Assembly (NCBI GenBank): GCA_017472565.1
Contig: JAFUPY010000072.1
Location: 1 to 62,789 of the forward strand
DNA from: Eubacterium sp.
GTDB taxonomy: Bacteria > Bacillota > Clostridia > Lachnospirales > Lachnospiraceae
Reading direction: 5' to 3'
DNA: 62,789 nucleotides
Program-made: the position numbers and the translations under genes
Part shown: one piece after another, positions 1-8,805 of the stretch
Position numbering within the stretch: the first letter of the stretch is position 1
Layout: every line of letters starts with the position of its first letter
The notes under the pieces: generated by a model
The model's database searches: none
What the model was told of the DNA's origin: nothing
What the model saw: only the letters and a program-made list of their open reading frames with translations

Positions 1-16
1 CGGAGAAAAATCTCCG
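1..16 (-). terminator. Hairpin after the small membrane protein gene
   Basis: CGGAGA and TCTCCG form a perfect 6-bp stem around four A bases (T on the minus strand). It lies 16 bases after the stop codon of the minus-strand gene ending at 32. The sequence that would show a following T-run is outside the window, so the terminator reading is likely but incomplete. Confidence 0.5.
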
Positions 17-31
17 CCCTTTGCAAATCAA

Positions 32-232
32 TTAACCGATCACTTTTTTAGCCGCTGCTTTGATTTTGTCAGCAAGAGATTCTTCTGCTTCTGCTTCGAT
101 ATCAAATTCTGCGCCATCCATATTGTCATCGAATTCATCGTATTCAGGTTCTTTTGTGAAGTACTGATATGCTTTGTAAGCGATTACACCGATGATACCA
201 AGTACTAATACAACTTTTAAAAATTTCTTCAT
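32..232 (-). CDS. Small single-span membrane protein, unknown function
   Basis: This encodes 66 residues from the ATG at 232, chosen because AAAGGATG lies 7 bases upstream; an upstream ATG at 265 has no such site. Residues 2-22 form one hydrophobic helix (KKFLKVVLVLGIIGVIAYKA). The rest is very acidic (EPEYDEFDDNMDG) and ends in a short basic helix rich in Ala and Lys. The likely topology is one N-terminal membrane span with a soluble acidic tail. It is about 110 bases after the methyltransferase gene on the same strand, so it could be the last gene of that run or a separate unit. I do not recognise the family and infer no role. Confidence 0.65.
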   Translation of the reverse strand: MKKFLKVVLVLGIIGVIAYKAYQYFTKEPEYDEFDDNMDGAEFDIEAEAEESLADKIKAAAKKVIG

Positions 233-342
233 GTCGTTCATCCTTTCTGGCCAACCGACCAACACGTTCTGATATGCTTATATCTTACCTTTATTTCAGA
301 TATCTAGCAACCATTTATCGTTCAATTTAGAATATATTTATA

Positions 343-1134
343 CTATTCCTCTATGGTAAAGGAATCGCAGCTTGCAGTTTGACTGCGTGTACGTAGTTCC
401 TCCATGCTCAGTTCTGCCTTGTGCCCACGATGGCAGGCAATGATTCCACCCAAGTAGCTGGCGCATCCAACCTTGGTGAATCCACTTTTCTGCATCAGAT
501 AGGCAAGATGCTTTCTGCTGATAAATTCTTTACTGTTCTTCGCCATATAGCGAAACTCCATGCCCTTTCCATTTAAGAAAGTGCTGACCGCCGGGATGAC
601 CTTGCCCTGATACACCTCACGAAGCTGCTTAAGCTCGCTTCGCTCTGGTTGAGATGTTTCCAGACAGTAAATCGTACCGCCCGGTCGAAGCACGCGGTAA
701 GCTTCCCTTAATACTTCTTCGCAGTCGCCTACATCCCGAAGTCCAAAGGAAATGACTACACAATCAAAAAACTCATCCCGAAACATCAGATGTTCTGCCT
801 GTTGAAGTAAGAACTCAATGTTGCGAATTGCCTTCTTGCTCTGACGTTTTCTTGCTTGATTCAGCATCTGTTCCGAAAAGTCTACCCCGAACACTTCCAT
901 ATCCGTATGCTGGCTTGCCAAAAGGAACGCCATATCACCGGTTCCGCAGCAAAGATCCAAAATTCTGCGATACTGCCTGTTCTTGATCTCCAGTGCCAAC
1001 TTTTGCTTATAGACACGGTGCATGCCAAGACTTGAAATATCATTCATGGCATCATAGTCGATACTGACGTGTTCAAAGGTCTTGTGGACCTTTTCTGTTT
1101 TTTTCTGTTTTGCAGACTTAAACATGGTTCCCAT
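343..1134 (-). CDS. menG: MenG/UbiE-type C-methyltransferase (demethylmenaquinone methyltransferase-like)
   Basis: This is a SAM-dependent methyltransferase of the UbiE/MenG family, which methylates a ring carbon of prenylated quinols. Visible family marks are YDAMNDISSLGMHRVYK near the N-terminus, the SAM motif ILDLCCGTGDMAF, FGLRDVGD, the post-I motif AYRVLRPGG and the C-terminal GGIIACHRGHK. The 263-residue length is close to the usual 230-260, with a slightly longer C-terminal tail. The start at 1134 is preferred because GAGAGG lies 7 bases upstream; the ATG at 1149 lacks a site. It is the last catalytic gene of the hdr/flx run, 35 bases after flxA. In Bacillus menG sits between hepS and hepT, and HepS-like and HepT genes lie in this run too. 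The actual substrate is unknown: a full menaquinone pathway is not visible here. Confidence 0.82.
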   Translation of the reverse strand: MGTMFKSAKQKKTEKVHKTFEHVSIDYDAMNDISSLGMHRVYKQKLALEIKNRQYRRILDLCCGTGDMAFLLASQHTDMEVFGVDFSEQMLNQARKRQSKKAIRNIEFLLQQAEHLMFRDEFFDCVVISFGLRDVGDCEEVLREAYRVLRPGGTIYCLETSQPERSELKQLREVYQGKVIPAVSTFLNGKGMEFRYMAKNSKEFISRKHLAYLMQKSGFTKVGCASYLGGIIACHRGHKAELSMEELRTRSQTASCDSFTIEE

Positions 1135-1169
1135 AGATTTACCTCTCATGTAACAATTCGAAGCACATC

Positions 1170-2030
1170 TTATTTCTCATCTGGAAGTTCATCCAACTGT
1201 GCCAGGTTAAATACCGGACCATCCAGACAGATGAATTTGCCACCAAGATTGCATCTTCCGCATTTACCAATACCGCATTTCATACGCATTTCCAATGTTG
1301 TAATAACATCTTCCTTTGCAAATCCCATGCGAAGCAGTGCTTCTGAAGCAAATTTTATCATAATTGGTGGTCCACAGAGAACAACTTTTTTGTTTTCCGG
1401 TGAAAAAGCCAGTTCTTCCACGAATGCTGGAACAAAACCTACATTGCCATTCCACTGGGCATTGCCTCTGTCTACGGTTACTTCCACTCTTGTATCAGGC
1501 TCTTTTGGCCAGTTTTCAAAAAGGTCTGGCTTAAATACCAGATCTTCTGGTGAACGGGAGCCATATACGATATCGATATGGCCATAGTCTTCACGATGTT
1601 CAAAGCAGTAACGGATCAGGGAACGTACTGGTGCAAGACCGATACCACCACCGATGAATACAAGATCCTTGCCTTTGATCTCATCGTATGGGAAGTTATT
1701 ACCGTATGGTCCGCGGATTCCCACTTCCTGTCCTTCTGTCATTTCATGAAGCGCGTCTGTTAAGATACCAACTCTTTTGATGGAAGATTCGATCCAGTCC
1801 TCACCTTTTGCAGTGATGGAGAACATACCTTCCCCAACACCGATGACGGAAATCATAGCCAACTGACCTGGTAATGGATCAAATGGTTTCTGACCATCTA
1901 GTGTCTGAAAACGGAAGGTCTTAACATCTGGCGTTTCTTCTGTAATTTTGATTAATTTTACGACCTGTGGTACCAGTGGATTGCAGGTACATTCATGATC
2001 GTGTTCATGTTCATGATTGCAGTCACACAT
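1170..2030 (-). CDS. flxA: FlxA: FAD/NAD(H)-binding subunit of an Hdr-Flx complex
   Basis: This 286-residue protein belongs to the ferredoxin-NADP reductase/DHOD electron-transfer subunit fold. It has an FAD-binding barrel around residues 22-115 (LPGQLAMISV, RGPYGNNFP), an NAD-binding motif GGGIGLAPVRSL at 127-138, and a C-terminal 2Fe-2S site formed by C252, C257, C260 and C268. In Flx-Hdr complexes this subunit takes electrons from NADH and feeds them to HdrA. Its start codon overlaps the flxB stop (TAATG), showing translational coupling. An odd point is the His/Cys-rich N-terminus, residues 2-17 (CDCNHEHEHDHECTCN), which looks like a metal-binding tail. The family call is firm; the flx naming rests on the seven-gene context. 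Confidence 0.85.
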   Translation of the reverse strand: MCDCNHEHEHDHECTCNPLVPQVVKLIKITEETPDVKTFRFQTLDGQKPFDPLPGQLAMISVIGVGEGMFSITAKGEDWIESSIKRVGILTDALHEMTEGQEVGIRGPYGNNFPYDEIKGKDLVFIGGGIGLAPVRSLIRYCFEHREDYGHIDIVYGSRSPEDLVFKPDLFENWPKEPDTRVEVTVDRGNAQWNGNVGFVPAFVEELAFSPENKKVVLCGPPIMIKFASEALLRMGFAKEDVITTLEMRMKCGIGKCGRCNLGGKFICLDGPVFNLAQLDELPDEK

Positions 2031-3016
2031 TAGATTTCCACCTCCGCTACTTTGTCAATAAAGGTTGTAATATCCATATGAGCCGGACATTTTTCTACAC
2101 ATCTGCCACAACCTACACACAGCATTTCACCGTATCTGTCGTGGAAGAAGGATAACTTGTGCATATAACGGTTACGTACACGTTCTTTTTTAGTTGGACG
2201 TGGGTTGTGTCCGCCTGCCATTCTGCTGTAGTCAGAGAACATACAGGAATCCCAACAACGATATTTTGTACCTTCTGCACCATGGTTATCAGAATCAATG
2301 TCGAAGCAGTAACAGGTTGGACATACGTATGTACAGGTTGCACAGCCCAAGCATGCTCTTGTCACTTCATCCCAGATTGGATGTTCGAACATTTTGCCTA
2401 ATTTTTCCGGAAGATCATCTGTTGCGTTTACCTTCAGTTCACAAGCAGTTGTTTTTTCTGCTGTGCCGCCTTCGGAAAGTAAGTCGCCAATCTTTTCCAG
2501 AGCTGCTTTTCCGGCTTCTGTGTACGCTTCCATGACAAGTGCATCCCCCGCATCGTGCATCATCACGTCTGCGTTTGGTGCATCGTTTGGATCTAAGCCC
2601 ATGGAATCACAGAAACAGGTACGGCATACGGTATCACAGCCGTATGCAAACAATAAGGTGTTCTCTCTTTTTCTCTTGTAAAAACTGTCTACAAAGCCTT
2701 TTTCAAAGAACACTTTATCCATCAGGAAAATACTTCTGGCATCACAAGGACGGATACCGAAGATAACCTGCTTTGTGTTATCTACCACTTCTTTGATCTC
2801 GATAGATTTGCCAAGTTTGTAGTTGTACATTTTTTCTGTACATGGGAACAGGATATCCTTTGGAGGAAGTGTTGTGTTATCTCCACCAAGTTCTACTTCC
2901 TGTCCGTCCCACAACATAAAACGTTTTACGTCTGCTACCTGGCCTGGTACAAAGACACTTGCGTCAGCGGCAAGAATCTCTAATGCTTTTGTAATATCTG
3001 ATTTCTTTAACAGCAT
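2030..3016 (-). CDS. flxB: FlxB: iron-sulfur subunit (4Fe-4S dicluster, FrhB/AsrA-like)
   Basis: This 328-residue protein has an N-terminal domain seen in anaerobic sulfite reductase A/hydrogenase beta-type proteins (GIRPCDARSI, LLFAYGCDTVCRTCFC) and two C-terminal ferredoxin-type motifs, CLGCATCTYVCPTCYC and CVGCGRCVEKCP. The ATG at 3016 is the start because GGAGG lies 7 bases before it; longer in-frame readings back to 3115 overlap flxC and lack a site. It should relay electrons between FlxA and FlxC/HdrA. It sits 13 bases after flxC and overlaps flxA by one base. Membership of the Flx-Hdr group is from both sequence and neighbours. Confidence 0.82.
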   Translation of the reverse strand: MLLKKSDITKALEILAADASVFVPGQVADVKRFMLWDGQEVELGGDNTTLPPKDILFPCTEKMYNYKLGKSIEIKEVVDNTKQVIFGIRPCDARSIFLMDKVFFEKGFVDSFYKRKRENTLLFAYGCDTVCRTCFCDSMGLDPNDAPNADVMMHDAGDALVMEAYTEAGKAALEKIGDLLSEGGTAEKTTACELKVNATDDLPEKLGKMFEHPIWDEVTRACLGCATCTYVCPTCYCFDIDSDNHGAEGTKYRCWDSCMFSDYSRMAGGHNPRPTKKERVRNRYMHKLSFFHDRYGEMLCVGCGRCVEKCPAHMDITTFIDKVAEVEI

Positions 3017-3029
3017 CCTACCGCCTCCT

Positions 3030-3866
3030 TTACATAAATTCGTCTCTGTCTGATAAATCAAACTCACCAAGAACATGCTCGTCTTCTGCGCTAAGTCCAC
3101 ATTCATATTCGCCAAATAAATCTTCGATGTCTTTTAACATCTTCTTTGTCTGACGCATGATTGGAAGTCCCATTGGACATACACGTTCACACTCGCCACA
3201 TTCGATACAACGGTCACCTACGTGGTAAACACGGGTTAAGCCGTATACCTGGTTGGAGTTACGATTGTTCTGTTTGCCATCCCATGCTTCTCTCGCCTGG
3301 TCTGCATAACATTCTTTACAGCTGCATGCAGGACATGCATTACGGCAAGCATAGCAATGAATACATTTGTCATACTGAACTGCCCAGTATTCATATCTTT
3401 CATCTGGCGTTAAAGCTTCAAATTCAATGATGTCTTTGAAACGCTCTGGATTCTTCTTATCTTCTACTAATTCACCGATGATCTCATCGTAAACCAATGG
3501 ATTTTTGTGCTGACAACCTTCACAAACCTTGTTTTCCTTGCCATCGCATGGAAGTCCAATGATGTAAAGATTTTCTCTTACAGCCTGTTTGTCCTTAATC
3601 ATACGATTGATCGCTCTCGTATCGCAACCTCTTGCTAAAATACCGATTTTTCCATCTGGATAACGGTCATCTAAGAGATATTTTGCAGTACCATTGATGC
3701 AGTACTTGTTCCAGACAAGTTTGTCTGCATCTTCTGGTTTTGTTACGAAGATTGGCATTGTCTTATCTTCAAAACGGGTAGCGCCCCATCCGATAAAGTA
3801 GGAAACAGTGCCATCTGCTAACAGTGCACGCACACGGTCGCGAATCTGTTCCTGAACATTACTCAT
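3030..3866 (-). CDS. flxC: FlxC: 4Fe-4S dicluster subunit of the Hdr-Flx complex
   Basis: This 278-residue protein has an N-terminal region resembling FrhB-like coenzyme F420 hydrogenase beta proteins (ILARGCDTRAINRM, IIGLPCDGKENKVCEGC) and two ferredoxin motifs, CIHCYACRNACPACSC and CIECGECERVCP. Start at 3866 is supported by GGAGG 8 bases upstream; the codon at 3875 is less likely. Its start overlaps the flxD stop region by 8 bases. In the described Flx-Hdr complex of Desulfovibrio the flxABCD genes adjoin hdrABC; here the order along the transcript is hdrC-hdrB-hdrA-flxD-flxC-flxB-flxA, the mirror arrangement of modules. Confidence 0.82.
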   Translation of the reverse strand: MSNVQEQIRDRVRALLADGTVSYFIGWGATRFEDKTMPIFVTKPEDADKLVWNKYCINGTAKYLLDDRYPDGKIGILARGCDTRAINRMIKDKQAVRENLYIIGLPCDGKENKVCEGCQHKNPLVYDEIIGELVEDKKNPERFKDIIEFEALTPDERYEYWAVQYDKCIHCYACRNACPACSCKECYADQAREAWDGKQNNRNSNQVYGLTRVYHVGDRCIECGECERVCPMGLPIMRQTKKMLKDIEDLFGEYECGLSAEDEHVLGEFDLSDRDEFM

Positions 3867-4329
3867 TCTGGGCACCTCCTTCGTTTGCTGCTGTATACCA
3901 GGTTTCCTGGAACTTCTTGTTTGGTCCCAGTTCTTTAATCTGGGCAGATACTCTTGTTACAGTATCACGGAACTTCACAGCTTCCGCACCGGAGATCCAT
4001 CTTGCCTGGAAACGGTTTGGATCGATGCCGTTGTACTCAAGGAGTCTCTGCATCAGCATAAATCTTCTTCTTGTGAAATAGTTACCGGTTGCGTAATGAC
4101 AGTCACCTGGGTGGCATCCGCATACGAGAACGCCATCCGCACCTTTCTGGAAAGCACGTAAGATGAACTGTGGATTCACACGGCTGGAACATGGTACGCG
4201 GATAACGCGCACGTTCTCAGGATATTTCATACGGTTCAGACCTGCCAAGTCTGCTCCAGTGTAGGTACACCAGTTACAGCAGAATGCGAGAATCTGAGGT
4301 TCCCAATTTTCATTATTGTTTACTGCCAT
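3859..4329 (-). CDS. flxD: FlxD: MvhD/FrhD-like 2Fe-2S adaptor subunit
   Basis: This is 156 residues of the methyl-viologen-reducing hydrogenase delta subunit family, the small protein that links an electron donor module to HdrA. Conserved parts are FCCNWCTYTGADLAG near the N-terminus, VIRVPCSSRVNP, the cysteine motif VCGCHPGDCHYATGN, and NRFQARWISGAEA. GGAGG precedes the ATG at 4329 by 10 bases, and the gene overlaps the end of hdrA by 10 bases. The adjacency to hdrA on one side and flxC on the other fits its bridging role. Confidence 0.9.
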   Translation of the reverse strand: MAVNNNENWEPQILAFCCNWCTYTGADLAGLNRMKYPENVRVIRVPCSSRVNPQFILRAFQKGADGVLVCGCHPGDCHYATGNYFTRRRFMLMQRLLEYNGIDPNRFQARWISGAEAVKFRDTVTRVSAQIKELGPNKKFQETWYTAANEGGAQNE

Positions 4330-6299
4330 AATGCATCTACCTCCCTGAGAATCTGGTCATTTGTATAACCCTGTAAGTCGATAGCACCGGTACGACATGC
4401 AGCTGCACAGCAACCACAGCCCTGACAAAGACCGGAGTTAACATCAGCAACGATACGTCTTACTTTCTTGCCATCGATTCTGTCTTCGATTTCTTTCAAG
4501 CTGATTGCTTTGTATGGACACATTGCCACGCAGTGACCACAACCACAACACTTGGACTGATCGGACTTACTTGTCATTGGAGATGTTTCCATCTCATCTT
4601 TGGAGAACAGACCACAAACTTTAACTGCTGCCGCAGAAGCCTGTGCTACGGTGTCTGGAATATCCTTTGGTCCCTGACAGGTACCACAAAGGAATACACC
4701 ACCTGTCTGTGTTTCTACCGGACGAAGCTTTGGATGTGCTTCCTGAACCCAGCCATCGTTGTCTTTTGCAATACCAAGTTTCTTCACGATGTCTTCCACG
4801 CCTTTTGCTGGAACCATTGCTGTTTCAAGAATTACCATATCTGCTTCTACGGTTACCTGTTTGCCGAGAAGGGAATCTTCACCTTTACAGATGAGACGTC
4901 CACGTTCTTTGTAAATCTTAGATACACGACCACGGATATAGTGAGCACCGTCGTTACGTGTTCTGTCATAGAACTCTTCATAGCCTTTACCAGGTGTACG
5001 AACGTCCATATAGAAAATATAAACGTTGGAACCTGGAATCTTTTCTAAAATCTGATGCGCATGTTTTGCACCGTACATACAGCATGCACGGGAACAATAG
5101 CTCTTGCCCTTCTTCGGATCACGGGAACCAACACATTTTACAATTACGATGTCTTTTGGTTCTGTTCCATCAGATGGACATAAAATGTGACCTTCGGTTG
5201 GACCGGAAGCGTTAACAAGACGTTCGAACTGAAGTCCGCTGATAACATCTTTGAATCTTCCTCCGCCGTATTCTGGATACAGATCCTGCCACTCGATCAG
5301 CTCATAACCGGTTGCAACTACGATGGCACCGTATGTTTCTGTGAATGTGGTATCTGTGTCTTCAAAATTGATTGCTTTTAATGGACATACAATCTGACAT
5401 ACGCCACATTTACCATCAATGAGTTTTTTACAGTGGTCAGCGTCAATGACTGGTTTTGCTGGAACAGCCTGTGCAAAGGATTTGTAGATGGCACGGCGTT
5501 CAGACATACCCTGGTTAAATTCGCTGATTACTTTTGTAGGACATTTTGTCTCACAGAGACCGCAACCGGTACAGATATCGTGGTTTACGTAACGAGCTTT
5601 CTGTTTGATGGTTACTTCAAAGTTTCCTACATAACCACTTACATCTTCTAATTCACAGGATGTTTTTAACGTGATATTTGGATGGGCACTTACCTCTACC
5701 ATCTTCGGTGTACTGATACATGCGGAACAGTCCAGTGTTGGGAATGTTTTATCCAGCATAACCATACGACCGCCGATGGATGGTTCACGATCCATCAGTG
5801 TTACCTGATAACCTGCATCTGCAATATCCAGTGCACACTGAATACCTGCAATACCGCCGCCGATAACCAGTGCTTTTTTGTGAATTGGAATAGTTGTTGT
5901 ATGTAATGGTTTGTTTCTTCCTACCTTAGCAACTGCCATTCTGGTAAGGGCGATGGCTTTCTGTGTTGCTTTTTCTCTGTCTGTGTGTACCCAGGAACAC
6001 TGTTCACGGATGTTGGCGATTTCCAACATGTATGGGTTGATCTTAGTTCCAGACAGCATCTTACGGAATGTATTTTCATGCATTCGAGGTGTACAGGAAG
6101 CAATAACGATACGATCTAAATTGTATTCTTCGATTTTTTCTTTTACCATTGCCTGGCCTGGTTCAGAACACATGTATTTGTAGTCTGTAGAGTAAACTAC
6201 GTTTGGTTCAGATTCCATAGCTCTTGCAACACGCTCAACGTCTACAACGCCTGCAATGTTGGTACCACAATGGCAGATAAATACACCAATACGACTCAT
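4320..6299 (-). CDS. hdrA: HdrA: FAD-containing heterodisulfide reductase subunit A
   Basis: HdrA carries the flavin at which electron bifurcation is thought to occur in Hdr complexes. The 659-residue protein starts with the conserved RIGVFICHCGTNIAG, has a dinucleotide-binding motif GGGIAGIQCALDIADAG from residue 147 and EPSIGGRM shortly after, the HdrA cysteine motif SACISTPKM, and four ferredoxin-type clusters: CTGCGLCETKCP, CGVCQIVCP, and near the C-terminus CCGCGHCVAMCP and CQGCGCCAAACR. The length is normal for single HdrA. Its ATG shares one base with the hdrB stop codon. With FlxA-D it would take electrons from NADH and send them to ferredoxin and, through HdrBC, to a disulfide acceptor; the acceptor in this organism is not known. 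Confidence 0.93.
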   Translation of the reverse strand: MSRIGVFICHCGTNIAGVVDVERVARAMESEPNVVYSTDYKYMCSEPGQAMVKEKIEEYNLDRIVIASCTPRMHENTFRKMLSGTKINPYMLEIANIREQCSWVHTDREKATQKAIALTRMAVAKVGRNKPLHTTTIPIHKKALVIGGGIAGIQCALDIADAGYQVTLMDREPSIGGRMVMLDKTFPTLDCSACISTPKMVEVSAHPNITLKTSCELEDVSGYVGNFEVTIKQKARYVNHDICTGCGLCETKCPTKVISEFNQGMSERRAIYKSFAQAVPAKPVIDADHCKKLIDGKCGVCQIVCPLKAINFEDTDTTFTETYGAIVVATGYELIEWQDLYPEYGGGRFKDVISGLQFERLVNASGPTEGHILCPSDGTEPKDIVIVKCVGSRDPKKGKSYCSRACCMYGAKHAHQILEKIPGSNVYIFYMDVRTPGKGYEEFYDRTRNDGAHYIRGRVSKIYKERGRLICKGEDSLLGKQVTVEADMVILETAMVPAKGVEDIVKKLGIAKDNDGWVQEAHPKLRPVETQTGGVFLCGTCQGPKDIPDTVAQASAAAVKVCGLFSKDEMETSPMTSKSDQSKCCGCGHCVAMCPYKAISLKEIEDRIDGKKVRRIVADVNSGLCQGCGCCAAACRTGAIDLQGYTNDQILREVDALWQ

Positions 6300-7189
6300 T
6301 ATTCAGTAGCACCTCCCTTTTTCAGATATGTATTCAGCAGGTCAAATGCCGGGAAGAAGTGTTTGTGTAAGCCAAGCTCTTTTGCACTTGCGCCCATGCA
6401 TACTGCTAAAAGTTCTGTGAACTGATAGATTGGAAGGTTGTATTTTGTTCCATTTGCAATGTTCAGTTCACCCTCTCTCATATCCAGGTTCAGATTGCAA
6501 AGTGGGCAGGCTGTGATGATTGCCTGTGCGCCGTTTGCTTCTGCGTTGCGTAAGATACGATCCAACTGAGGTCTTGCTACCTTTGGTGCGTCAACCTGAT
6601 GGCTGGCGCCACAACATTCTGTTTTGAAATCCCATTCTACTGGAATGGCACCTGTCAATTTGATGATCTCGTCCATTTCCATTGGGTTTTCTGTTGATTT
6701 TGCACCGGTAATCTGTGCTGGTCTGGAAGTTAAGCAGCCATAATAGCATGCAACCTTCATTCCCTTTAAGTTACGGTACATTTTTTCTTTACACTGTCTC
6801 ATTACTTCAGGCTTAGAAAAGATTTCTAAGAAGTTTAATACTTCCGCCTGTGCCTTAAATGGCATCTGAATGATTTCTTCTAATTCTTTGCGAACTTCTT
6901 CGCTGTTTTTCGCTGCATGAGCTGTGATCTTCATACGGGAGTAGCAGGATGCACATGGAACTGCAACGTCCAGTCCTTTGCCTTCCTTTTCTGCCATAGC
7001 AAGGTTTCTTGCTGGCAGTGCCAGTGCTACTTTTTCATTTTTGGAGTGTGCACATGTTGCACCACAGCAGTTCCAGTCTGGAATTTCATGAAGTACCATA
7101 TTGATCTTGCTGCATACATATTCGATTGAACTCTTGTATGTTCCACCAGTTGTGTCCATGGAACATCCTGGATAATAAGAATACTGCAT
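6299..7189 (-). CDS. hdrB: HdrB: CCG-domain heterodisulfide reductase subunit B
   Basis: HdrB binds the two noncubane 4Fe-4S clusters that reduce a disulfide. The 296-residue protein has the paired CCG motifs: YYPGCSMDTTG, NCCGATCAH and PCASCYSRM in the first half, then ACYYGCLTSRP, ECCGASHQVD and ACPLCNLNLD in the second. All cysteines expected for two CCG domains are present, so the disulfide-reducing site appears intact. It overlaps hdrC and hdrA by one base at each end. The neighbours contain no DsrC-like or other obvious dithiol partner. Confidence 0.92.
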   Translation of the reverse strand: MQYSYYPGCSMDTTGGTYKSSIEYVCSKINMVLHEIPDWNCCGATCAHSKNEKVALALPARNLAMAEKEGKGLDVAVPCASCYSRMKITAHAAKNSEEVRKELEEIIQMPFKAQAEVLNFLEIFSKPEVMRQCKEKMYRNLKGMKVACYYGCLTSRPAQITGAKSTENPMEMDEIIKLTGAIPVEWDFKTECCGASHQVDAPKVARPQLDRILRNAEANGAQAIITACPLCNLNLDMREGELNIANGTKYNLPIYQFTELLAVCMGASAKELGLHKHFFPAFDLLNTYLKKGGATE

Positions 7190-7746
7190 TACTCTTCACT
7201 CCTTTCTTCTGCTCTCTTCATCAGCTCTTTTACTTCAGCCGCCTGTTTTGTCATACTTAATTCTGGTCCAACGATCTTATTCTTGATCATGTGAGGAACG
7301 TTAAGCATATCCTGCATCAAATGACCAGTTGTTACGTTGTAGAGACCTTCCAGTACAACTTCCTGGTTTCTACCAAACATCTTCACATTTTCAAGGAAGA
7401 TATCTGTGAATTTATCTACTTCCTGTACACCAATGATACCGCGTTTCTTTGCTTCCATTCTGGTAAGTTCCATCAGACTTGGAAGGTTGATGTCGTGTGG
7501 ACATCTGTCAACGCAGGTATGACATGCTGCACAGAGCCAGATTGCCTTTGATTTCAGAAGTGGTTTCATCATGCCAAGCTGCAGATAGTGCACAACCTGT
7601 CGTGGCATTAAGTCCATACCACGAGCCATTGGACATCCTGCAGAGCATTTTCCACACTGATAACAGTCATGGAGATTCACGCCAGCTTCTTCTGCAATTT
7701 TGTTTGCCAAAGCTCTTTGACTATTCTGGTTCAGGCATTCATCCAT
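7189..7746 (-). CDS. hdrC: HdrC: two-cluster ferredoxin-like heterodisulfide reductase subunit C
   Basis: This 185-residue protein has two CxxCxxCxxxC motifs: C28, C31, C34, C38 (CYQCGKCSAGCP) and C72, C75, C78, C82 (CAACHTCVDRCP). It relays electrons from HdrA to HdrB. The cluster region is followed by a helical part and no membrane span, so this is the soluble type, not the DsrMK/HdrDE type. It begins 57 bases after hepT, the largest gap between genes from the hdr group and the prenyl synthase genes, but no terminator hairpin is obvious there, so cotranscription is likely. Confidence 0.9.
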   Translation of the reverse strand: MDECLNQNSQRALANKIAEEAGVNLHDCYQCGKCSAGCPMARGMDLMPRQVVHYLQLGMMKPLLKSKAIWLCAACHTCVDRCPHDINLPSLMELTRMEAKKRGIIGVQEVDKFTDIFLENVKMFGRNQEVVLEGLYNVTTGHLMQDMLNVPHMIKNKIVGPELSMTKQAAEVKELMKRAEERSEE

Positions 7747-7803
7747 TTTTCTTTCTCCTTATTTACTAGTGGTAATCCTTTCCAAACCTCAGGCTTGCAA
7801 GGA

Positions 7804-8805
7804 TTACACGGTCCTTTTAACAAGTGTCTGTGCCATTTTGATCAGCGCTGCCTTTCCTTCGCATTCTGGAATCACATCCAGTGCGCGGATCGCCTCACGG
7901 CTGCAGACACGTATCTGAAATTCGGTATGTTCCACACCCTTTGACTGTTGAACATACGCTAATAATGTGTTAATCTCTTGTTTTGTCTTCTCTCGTTTTT
8001 CTGCCAGACGTTCCATTTCCGGATTTGGATTGTTTTTGAATGCATACAACACCGGATAGGTGAAAATGCCTCGTTTCAGATCCTGTCCATTCTGTTTCCC
8101 AAAGCTTTCGGTGCCGGTAAAATCTAAAATGTCATCCTTTAACTGGAATGCAATCCCAATCTGTTCACCGTAAAACCGAAGTGCTTCGCACTGTTTCTTA
8201 TCAAGTCCGCCTGCAATGCCGCCGCAATAGCAGCTTGTGGCAATCAGATAAGCAGTCTTTCTCCTGATCTGTTCGAAATAGGTTTCCAGATTTTGCTTTT
8301 TTGTATCAAAGAGATGCTCCATCTGCTGAAACTCTCCCAGACACATCTGCAGGGAAATCTCAGCCAGGGCTTCGTTAATGCCAGTGCCTCGATACAGGTG
8401 AAGATATTCCATGGCCCTTCCAAGCAAAAAGTCCCCACTCTGCACTGCTGCATGTCGCCCGCTTGTGGTATGGATGGTAGCCACCCCTCTTCTGGTCGGT
8501 GCATCATCCACAACATCGTCGTGAATCAGGGAAGCCGTGTGCATCAGTTCCAGCATACACATCAACGGAATGATCTCCATCTGCGCTCCCGTTCCGATCT
8601 GATGACAGGTCCAAGCTAATGAAGGGCGTAATCGCTTGCCGCCTGCCATCACCACGCGTTCAAGATTTTGTGCCATCTCAAGCTGTTCGGAACGACATAA
8701 CGTCTTCAACTGGGCTTCCATTTCTTTGATTGCAGCCTGCATCAAGTCAAAGGTACTGCTATTTAATTGTTTTTTCACTTGTGCTTTTATCTGCAATCCT
8801 GTCAT
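7804..8805 (-). CDS. hepT: HepT-like long-chain polyprenyl diphosphate synthase
   Basis: This is a trans-prenyltransferase that extends allylic diphosphates with isopentenyl diphosphate. The 333-residue protein has GGKRLRP at 55-61, the first aspartate-rich motif DDVVD at 96-100 followed by RRG, and the second motif LKDDILDF. The residues just before the first motif (MLELMHTASLIH) lack the bulky aromatics that stop chains at C15 or C20, so a long product is expected. Its ATG overlaps the stop of the upstream gene (ATGA), which itself resembles a HepS subunit; two-subunit synthases of the HepS-HepT type make quinone side chains in Bacillus. Placement inside a redox operon, rather than with housekeeping isoprenoid genes, is unusual and supports a quinone-like product. 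Confidence 0.88.
   Translation of the reverse strand: MTGLQIKAQVKKQLNSSTFDLMQAAIKEMEAQLKTLCRSEQLEMAQNLERVVMAGGKRLRPSLAWTCHQIGTGAQMEIIPLMCMLELMHTASLIHDDVVDDAPTRRGVATIHTTSGRHAAVQSGDFLLGRAMEYLHLYRGTGINEALAEISLQMCLGEFQQMEHLFDTKKQNLETYFEQIRRKTAYLIATSCYCGGIAGGLDKKQCEALRFYGEQIGIAFQLKDDILDFTGTESFGKQNGQDLKRGIFTYPVLYAFKNNPNPEMERLAEKREKTKQEINTLLAYVQQSKGVEHTEFQIRVCSREAIRALDVIPECEGKAALIKMAQTLVKRTV

Noticed and set aside
1069-1587. Plus-strand open frame of 172 residues opposite menG and flxA
   Set aside because: It runs antisense to two well-supported genes, has no ribosome binding site and reads as low-complexity reverse-strand sequence.
4533-5048. Plus-strand open frame of 171 residues within hdrA
   Set aside because: It is antisense to a conserved gene, Cys/Trp/Thr-rich in a way typical of reverse-strand readings, and lacks a start site.
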